64,000 bases of DNA, from contig CM037876.1 in assembly GCA_021292165.1 (NCBI GenBank), positions 315,050,803 through 315,114,802 on the forward strand, in the 5' to 3' direction. The DNA is from Shinisaurus crocodilurus (lineage: Eukaryota; Chordata; Lepidosauria; Squamata; Shinisauridae). Below are positions 62,791 through 64,000 of the stretch, one piece after another. Both the position numbers and the translations under genes were made by a program. The first letter of the stretch is position 1, and every line of letters begins with the position of its first letter. The notes below the pieces were generated by a model, which saw only the letters and a list, made by a program, of their open reading frames with translations, was not told the origin of the DNA and did not search any database.

Positions 62791-64000
62791 GAATCATAGA
62801 ATCATAGAAAACGTAGAGTTGGAAGGGGCCTACCAGGCCATCGAGTCCAACCCCCTTCTCAATGCAGGAATCCAGGTCTATTAATACAGCCCAAAATTGC
62901 ATTTGCCTTCTTTGCAGCCACATCGCATTGCTGGCTCATATTCAGTTTGTGATCTACCACAATTCCAAGATCCTTCTCACTTGTAGTATTGTTGAGCCAA
63001 GTGTCCCCCATTCTGTAACTCTGCATTTGGTTTCCTCTCCCTAGGTGCAGCACTTGGCATTTATCCCTATTAAATTTCATTCTGTTGTTTTTGGCCCAGC
63101 GCTCCAGCCTATCGAGGTCACTTTGAATTTTGTTTCTGTCTTCCAGAGTATTAGCTGTTCCACCCAACTTTGTGTCATCTGCAAATTTGATAAGCATTCC
63201 CTGTACCTCCTGATCCAAGTCATTAATAAAAATGTTGAAGAGCACTGGGCCCAGGGCCGAGCCCTGTGGTACGCCGCTCGTTACCTCTCCCCAGTTTGAG
63301 AAGGAACCATTGATAAGCACTCTTTGAGTCCGATTCTGTAGCCAATTGTGGATCCACCTGATAGTTGTTCCATCTAGCCCACTTTTAGCTAGCTTGCTAA
63401 TCAGGATATCATGAGGCACTTTGTCGAAAGCTTTGCTGAAGTCCAGATATATAATGTCCACAGCATTCCCACAGTCCACAAGGGAGGCTACCCGATCAAA
63501 AAATGAGATCAGATTAGTCTGACAGGATTTGTTCTTGACAAATCCATGCTGGCTTCTAGTAATCACTGCATTGTTTTCAAGGTGCTTGCAGACTGACTTC
63601 TTTATAATCTGCTCCAAAATCTTCCCGGGGATTGATGTCAGACTGACTGGCCTATAGTTCCCAGGGCTCCTTCTTGCCCTTTTTGAAGATGGGAACAACA
63701 TTTGCCCTCCTCCAGTCGTCTGGCACTTCACCTGTCCTCCATGATTTCTCAAAGATAGTAGAGAAAGATAGTAGAGTGGTTCTGAGAGTTCTTCTGCCAG
63801 TTCCTTTATTACTCTAGGATGCAGCTCATCAGGCCCTGGAGATTTAAACTCGTTCAGAGCAATCAGGTGCTCCTTGACCATTTGCCTATCAATCTCAAGC
63901 TGCAATCCTGCCCCTTCAGTCTGCACTTCAGGTTTGCCAGGGGGGTCATAGACCCTCTTTTGGGAGAAGACCGAGCCGAAGTAGGAATTGAACACTTCTG
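62791..64000 (-). mobile_element. CR1 LINE with most of the RT domain, internally deleted
   Basis: An open minus-strand frame from 63995 to 62859 (378 residues, starting beyond the window). In order: MFNSYFGSVFS, EFKSPGPDELHPRVIKEL, NYRPVSLTSIPGKILEQI, SQHGFVKNKSCQTNLISFFD, VDIIYLDFSKAFDKVPHDIL, SGVPQGSALGPVLFNIFIND and the catalytic FADDTKLGG. Next come WAKNNRMKFNRDKCQVLHLG and a C-terminal KKANAILGCIN. It then jumps to the CR1 3' UTR codons RPGFLH, so the ~150-residue C-terminal domain seen in other CR1s is deleted. A suspected frameshift or shuffle lies at LRNHGGQVKCQTTGGGQMLF. The tail ATAGAATCATAGAATC is at 62791. Not autonomous. Confidence 0.92.

Overview
This window looks like non-genic nuclear DNA from a squamate reptile, most likely a lizard. 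I recognise no host protein-coding exon, no functional tRNA or rRNA gene and no CRISPR or prokaryotic signal. The squamate call rests on the mix of repeats. There are CR1 LINEs with (ATTCTATG)n tails, L2-like LINEs, 5'-truncated L1 tails with poly(A), and a tRNA-Ala-like SINE. A second tRNA-derived SINE ends in ATAAATAAATAA, and there are many short hAT-type MITEs and abundant CA/GT, CT and GATA microsatellites. The species call is inference from repeat style only. Every reverse-transcriptase reading frame is partial or broken.

Layout. 0-3 kb: microsatellite, a 377-bp foldback element, a CGAGT-rich hAT-like element broken by a CR1 3' end, and a LINE tail. 4-7 kb: a palindromic hAT MITE, a three-unit 180-bp tandem array built from half of that MITE, a GC-rich stretch of unknown nature and a second MITE copy. 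7-13 kb: a non-LTR retrotransposon C-terminal fragment encoding a C2H2 finger, a possible LTR, a 601-bp CGAGT-rich element with a perfect 8-bp target-site duplication (TSD), and two L1 tails nested in opposite orientation. 13-20 kb: an Ala-SINE, a long CR1/L3-like copy read on the minus strand with two younger insertions, MITEs, a near-perfect hairpin and a 5S-rRNA/CR1 chimeric SINE. 20-25 kb: L2 fragments, with an L2 split by a 1-kb foldback-like insertion that holds a TSD-flanked L1 and an exact 179-bp copy of DNA lying 1.4 kb upstream. 28-31 kb: a solo LTR with 5-bp TSD between 126-bp direct repeats, SINE tails and AT-rich repeats. 34-36 kb: two head-to-tail ~715-bp repeat units. 36-48 kb: LTR-like sequence, another C2H2-type LINE fragment, hAT MITEs and CR1 remnants. 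49-51.5 kb: a duplicated 410-bp segment around a CR1. 56-59 kb: a ~370-bp direct duplication on both sides of a retrotransposon fragment. One copy keeps the empty site of a MITE and of an L2 insertion that the other copy carries. 61.5-62.2 kb: a second solo LTR inserted inside a MITE. 62.8 kb to the end: a CR1 copy with most of its RT domain, running off the window.

No metabolic or defence system is visible. The value of the window is as a stratified record of transposition. Nested insertions, TSDs, two empty sites, template-switch-like duplications and foldback hairpins give a relative order of events: older CR1/L2, then L1 and hAT MITEs, then a solo LTR.
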